Shown here in pieces: positions 60,891-64,000 of a stretch of 64,000 nucleotides of DNA. Location: positions 428,890-492,889 of the forward strand of contig CALKXJ010000007.1 in the NCBI GenBank assembly GCA_938003835.1, in the 5' to 3' direction. This DNA comes from an uncultured Bryobacteraceae bacterium. Lineage in GTDB: Bacteria > Acidobacteriota > Terriglobia > Bryobacterales > Bryobacteraceae. The position numbers and the translations under genes were made by a program. Each line of letters opens with the position of its first letter. The stretch's first letter is position 1. The notes below the pieces were generated by a model. The model saw only the letters and a list, made by a program, of their open reading frames with translations. It searched no databases and was not told where the DNA came from.

Positions 60891-60983
60891 ATGCTCGCAG
60901 AACACGCTGTCCTGATAGCGCGCATTCTCAAGATCGACCGCACAACGCTCTACAACAAGCTGAAGCGCTACGGCTTGCGGTGA
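60891..60983 (+). pseudogene. C-terminal remnant of a Fis-type HTH response regulator
   Basis: Thirty codons ending in a stop at 60981-60983. The C-terminal residues ARILKIDRTTLYNKLKRYG are the last two helices of the Fis-type DNA-binding domain found at the end of NtrC-type sigma54 activators. The receiver and AAA+ domains that should come before it are not present upstream, so it is a leftover of a deleted regulator. No Shine-Dalgarno at its ATG. Confidence 0.65.
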
Positions 60984-60995
60984 GCGGCAGCGCCT

Positions 60996-61364
60996 TTATT
61001 CGGCCGCGGGTTCGCCGGCCACCGTCTCGGCCTCTTCGCTTTGGCCCGTTTCGCCGCGCTCGAGTTCCTCGATCGCCTGCTCGAAATCCTCTCCGGCCTC
61101 CTCGCCGAGCTCTTGGCCCATACGCCTCATGAACCGAGCGATGCTCTTCAGATCGTTTTCGTCCACGTCGGCCAGCGAGGGGTCCTCCGCCAAACGCTCC
61201 AACCGGTCCTCCTCCGAGCGCGCCAAGGCAAAGCGGGAGGAGAGCGGCTCCAGGCGCGTGCCCCCGCAAGCGGGGCATGCCGCCCCTTCGTCGGCCCCCA
61301 TGCGCCGGAAGAAGATGCTGACCTTGCGCCGGCAGTCCAGACAGCGGTACTCGTAAATGGGCCT
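60996..61364 (-). CDS. FmdB-type zinc-ribbon protein, apparent start codon lost
   Basis: About 122 residues if read from 61364. The family start MPIYEYRC is present as AGG-Pro-Ile-Tyr-Glu-Tyr-Arg-Cys, so the initiator ATG reads AGG (61364-61362). GGGAG lies 7 nt before it, at normal distance. Zinc ligands CLDC and CPACG follow, then an acidic helical tail. The next in-frame ATG (61301) would remove the first CxxC pair. An in-frame stop lies upstream without any ATG, GTG or TTG between. It is either a start-codon mutation, a sequencing error or an ATT start. Confidence 0.65.
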   Translation of the reverse strand, partial: RPIYEYRCLDCRRKVSIFFRRMGADEGAACPACGGTRLEPLSSRFALARSEEDRLERLAEDPSLADVDENDLKSIARFMRRMGQELGEEAGEDFEQAIEELERGETGQSEEAETVAGEPAAE

Positions 61365-61501
61365 GGTCGCACTCCCGCGGGCCGCCCCCGGCGGACGGCG
61401 CCGCTTTTGAACTCAAAAACGGACATTTTATGCCCATTCGGAGCGCGCTTTGAACCCGCCATGGCCCGATCGGTAGGAGGCGGTCCGGAAGCAGCGCCCA
61501 G

Positions 61502-62629
61502 CTACTGCTTCCCCTCGAGCGCTCGGTCGAACAGGTCGCGTTCGATAGCCCGCTCTTGCTGGTACAGCCGCTTGCCTCGTTCGAGCTCTTGGGCTGCCTC
61601 CAGCCTTCGGCCAAGCCGCTGGAGGACACTCGCGCGCAAGAACGCGATCTCCTTGGATTGCGGGATGAGCCCGGCTGCTTTGGTCAAATGCTCCAAAGCG
61701 GCCTGGTACTTTGTCTGACGCAAGTAGAGTTTCCCCAGCTCGTGGTGCACCCCGGCGTGTTCGGGACGCAGCGCAAGAGCAGCAAGAAGCCACTTTTCGG
61801 CTTCGCCGTCTTGGAGCTGCTCAGCCAGCAGCGCCCCTAAGGCGAAGACCGAGGGGAAGTGCCGGGGATCCAGAAGGGCGGCTTTCCGCCACTGCGCGAT
61901 TGCCGCATCGAACTTACTTTGTTTGAACAGGGCACCGCCGAGGTAGAATTGACCCTCGACGAGCTTGCTATCGAGCGTCACTGCTCGGCTGAAGGCGGTT
62001 TCAGCTTGCGCGTAGTGACCGAGGCCCAAGTAGGCCAGGCCAAGCATGAGCTGCACGGCCGGCTGGTTGTGTCCCTCGCGAAAGACCTGATCGAAAAGAG
62101 CCGCAGCCGCCTCAGACCGCCCGGCCTTCGCGCAGGCCGTCGCTGCGCCAATCCGGACGGAGACATCCTCGGCAGGCAGCAGTTTCTCAAAGAGCGCACA
62201 GCCTTCCGAGAAATTTCCGGCCTGAGTGTAACTGACTGCCAGCAGGTGCCGTACCCGGCGATCCTGCGGCATCGCTTGCGAGGCTTGTTCGAGCCAGCGG
62301 ACGGCGTTGTTCCAATCGCCGAGCTGATAGTAAGCGATCCCGAGATTCATGCGCACCGGAGCAAGAGAAGGATCAAGATCCAGCGCGCGGCGATAGGCTT
62401 CGATCGCCTCGCGAAACTTGCCTTGGCGCGACAGTACAACCCCGAGGTTGGTCCAACCAGGAACGGAACGCGGCCTGCTCGCGACAAAGCTCCGGTAGGC
62501 GGCCTCTGCCTCGGCATAGCGGCTTTGCTCCTGGAGCCTCAGGGCCGCCTTGTAACGGGACTCGGCGCTGTCCGGCGGCTGGTTCTGCGCCTGGATCAAC
62601 ACAACCAGGGCGAGCGCCCGCCAAACCAT
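61502..62629 (-). CDS. Secreted TPR-repeat protein
   Basis: 375 residues, short signal peptide (WRALALVVLIQA). About ten TPR units from residue 25 on, e.g. VPGWTNLGVVLSRQGKFREAIEAY and APVRMNLGIAYYQLGDWNNAV. It begins 13 bases after the TonB receptor stop and is probably in its operon. Likely a periplasmic scaffold for the receptor or for peptide or glycan handling. Confidence 0.85.
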   Translation of the reverse strand: MVWRALALVVLIQAQNQPPDSAESRYKAALRLQEQSRYAEAEAAYRSFVASRPRSVPGWTNLGVVLSRQGKFREAIEAYRRALDLDPSLAPVRMNLGIAYYQLGDWNNAVRWLEQASQAMPQDRRVRHLLAVSYTQAGNFSEGCALFEKLLPAEDVSVRIGAATACAKAGRSEAAAALFDQVFREGHNQPAVQLMLGLAYLGLGHYAQAETAFSRAVTLDSKLVEGQFYLGGALFKQSKFDAAIAQWRKAALLDPRHFPSVFALGALLAEQLQDGEAEKWLLAALALRPEHAGVHHELGKLYLRQTKYQAALEHLTKAAGLIPQSKEIAFLRASVLQRLGRRLEAAQELERGKRLYQQERAIERDLFDRALEGKQ

Positions 62630-62642
62630 TTTCTCAGGCGCG

Positions 62643-64000
62643 CTAAAACTCGACCTTGAGCGCGAACTGCGTAACCCGCGCGGTCCGCGCGCTGGTGACC
62701 TGGCCGAAATTGCCGCTCCCGAACGCCGTGCTCACGCCCTCGAAGTTCGGGTGGTTGAAGAAGTTGAACCACTCGGCCCGGAATTGGACATTGCCGCGCT
62801 CCCGAATGCGGAAGTTCTTAAAGGCCGCGAAATCCCAATTGTGGATGCCCGGGCCACGGATAATGTTACGGCCGGCGTTGCCGAAGTATCCGAAGGGTGG
62901 CATTTCGAAGGCGGCCGTGTTGAACCATTGCGCGACAGTCTTGGGACCGTTCACGGAGCCGCCGGGCTTGACGTTCGGGCGAGCGGCTAGACCGATAGTC
63001 GCTCCGGTAAGGCCCAGATTGCGAGGCGTGCCGCTCTGGAACTGCGTGATCCCGGAGACCTGCCACCCGCCGAAGAGCTTTCCTGCCAGCCGCGACTGAT
63101 CCCGGAGAAGGGGCAGTTCGTAAATGTAATTCAGGATCAGCATATGCGTGCGGTCGAACCCGGCGGGACCCCGCTCGGCGCGCAGGTTGTAATGGTTCTG
63201 CGGGTTTTCGCCGAAGTCGCTGGCGTCGGTGATCGTGCGCGACCATGTGTAGACGGCCTCGAAAAGCAACCCGCGCGACATCCGCCGTTTCAGCGTGGCC
63301 TGCAAGGAGTGGTAGGTCGAAGACCCGGTGGTTTCGATCTGGCTGATGTTGGTGAAACCGCGGAAGGGACGGATCAACTCGACCGGAATCTCCCTCGTGT
63401 TGAGCCGTGGATCGAAGTCAAAACCGCCTACCGAAAACGGCTGATTGAGATCCCGCCCGCGATCCAGGTGGGTGCCGCGCGTTCCCACGTAGCCGACCGT
63501 AAGAGCGGTGCCGGGAACGAGTTCGCGCTGAATATCGAGACTAAAGGTTTGGATCGTCGGCACCTCGTAGACGGGATCGAGCGAGTTTACGGCAATGGGG
63601 CGCAACGCCCCGGCTTGACCGGCCGCCGGATTGTCCAGCAAGGGGTTGAAGACGCTAACCAGTCTCGCCCCCGGAGGGTTGCCGACCATCCGGTAAATGT
63701 CGTTTCCTTCCACGCGATAATAGCCGATGCCGTAGCCGCCGCGGATCGACCATTTGCCCGAAGCCGTTGGACTATAGGCAAAACCGAAGCGCGGCCCGAA
63801 CGTCCAAGGGTGATTCTGCACCAGGCCGCGCGGCAGGCCATCCTTCACCCCCACAATGCCATTAAGCGGATCACCCGACCCCTCCTGAATCGTGCCGTTC
63901 GGCAAGACCGTGACGGCTTTCGCGGGGTTATAGCGGTCCGCTCGAAACGTATGGATCAGATCATTGGCCTCGTGTACATGTGGGATATAGAAATAGCGGA
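62643..64000 (-). CDS. TonB-dependent receptor, C-terminal part (partial)
   Basis: About 452 visible residues, open at the right edge; the frame reads continuously to base 64000, so the methionine-like TTG at 63905 is internal. This is the barrel of an Oar-like receptor: RFGFAYSPTASGKWSIRGGYGIGY, TYHSLQATLKRRMSRGLLFEAVYTWS and the final strand RVTQFALKVEF with terminal Phe. Its regulatory and plug domains lie outside the window. Confidence 0.9.
   Translation of the reverse strand, partial: RYFYIPHVHEANDLIHTFRADRYNPAKAVTVLPNGTIQEGSGDPLNGIVGVKDGLPRGLVQNHPWTFGPRFGFAYSPTASGKWSIRGGYGIGYYRVEGNDIYRMVGNPPGARLVSVFNPLLDNPAAGQAGALRPIAVNSLDPVYEVPTIQTFSLDIQRELVPGTALTVGYVGTRGTHLDRGRDLNQPFSVGGFDFDPRLNTREIPVELIRPFRGFTNISQIETTGSSTYHSLQATLKRRMSRGLLFEAVYTWSRTITDASDFGENPQNHYNLRAERGPAGFDRTHMLILNYIYELPLLRDQSRLAGKLFGGWQVSGITQFQSGTPRNLGLTGATIGLAARPNVKPGGSVNGPKTVAQWFNTAAFEMPPFGYFGNAGRNIIRGPGIHNWDFAAFKNFRIRERGNVQFRAEWFNFFNHPNFEGVSTAFGSGNFGQVTSARTARVTQFALKVEF

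Noticed and set aside
61556..62659. Plus-strand frames at the right end
   Set aside because: They are antisense to a TPR protein with regular repeats and to the TonB barrel.

Overview
The window reads as a chromosome segment of a GC-rich, heterotrophic Acidobacteriota, most likely of the Bryobacterales/Solibacteres type. The reasons are the large Oar-like TonB-dependent receptors with N-terminal carboxypeptidase-regulatory domains, an FG-GAP repeat protein beside one of them, Tat-exported glycoside hydrolases, short amidohydrolase-2 and TIM-barrel isomerase genes, and mostly short intergenic spaces. This is inference from gene families; no rRNA or other marker gene is present. I found no tRNA, rRNA, CRISPR array, insertion sequence or prophage.

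Layout. 1-3411 (minus) is a glycosylation operon: two GT2 transferases, a DUF2304 membrane protein and a TMTC-like GT-C membrane transferase that runs off the left edge. 3448-7070 (minus) is a TonB-dependent receptor with an FG-GAP partner. 7111-8109 is a short, MetE-core-like protein. 8106-10396 (minus) pairs an FAH-family hydrolyase with a semialdehyde dehydrogenase, suggesting the end of an oxidative sugar-acid pathway. 10445-12546 (minus) is TPM/nucleotidyltransferase/LemA. 12635-15394 is an M16 peptidase. 15401-19304 is a divergent catabolic-looking region with two amidohydrolases, a sugar isomerase, a methyltransferase and an SDR. 19318-21093 holds an ACT protein and an aminotransferase. 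21248-25547 encodes the glycine cleavage T, H, P1 and P2 proteins. 25561-28806 is a second TonB receptor, followed by about 0.8 kb without a convincing gene.

29639-33664 is an MCE lipid-transport operon (MlaE, MlaF, an MlaD with an OmpA-like tail, and an Omp85-type barrel lacking POTRA domains). 33749-36071 encodes two lipoproteins, 36120-36811 a VapBC-type module, and 36989-42483 purQ, purL, purF and an aminotransferase. 42710-46113 is a molybdopterin oxidoreductase operon (FeS subunit, catalytic subunit, chaperone) without a membrane anchor. 46150-47514 couples a small protein to a deoxyhypusine-synthase-like enzyme. An unknown secreted protein, an OPT transporter, a small outer-membrane barrel and lutABC follow. 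54071-59860 holds two Tat-exported carbohydrate-active proteins around a decayed gene and a PH-domain membrane protein. The right end has a secreted regulatory-domain protein, a Fis-type HTH remnant, a zinc-ribbon gene whose start codon seems lost, a TPR protein and the C-terminal part of a third TonB receptor.

The clearest window-wide pattern is at gene starts: at least eight genes have a TAnnnT -10-like hexamer only 6-12 nt before the start codon and no Shine-Dalgarno sequence, suggesting leaderless or nearly leaderless transcripts. Other genes have strong Shine-Dalgarno sites.
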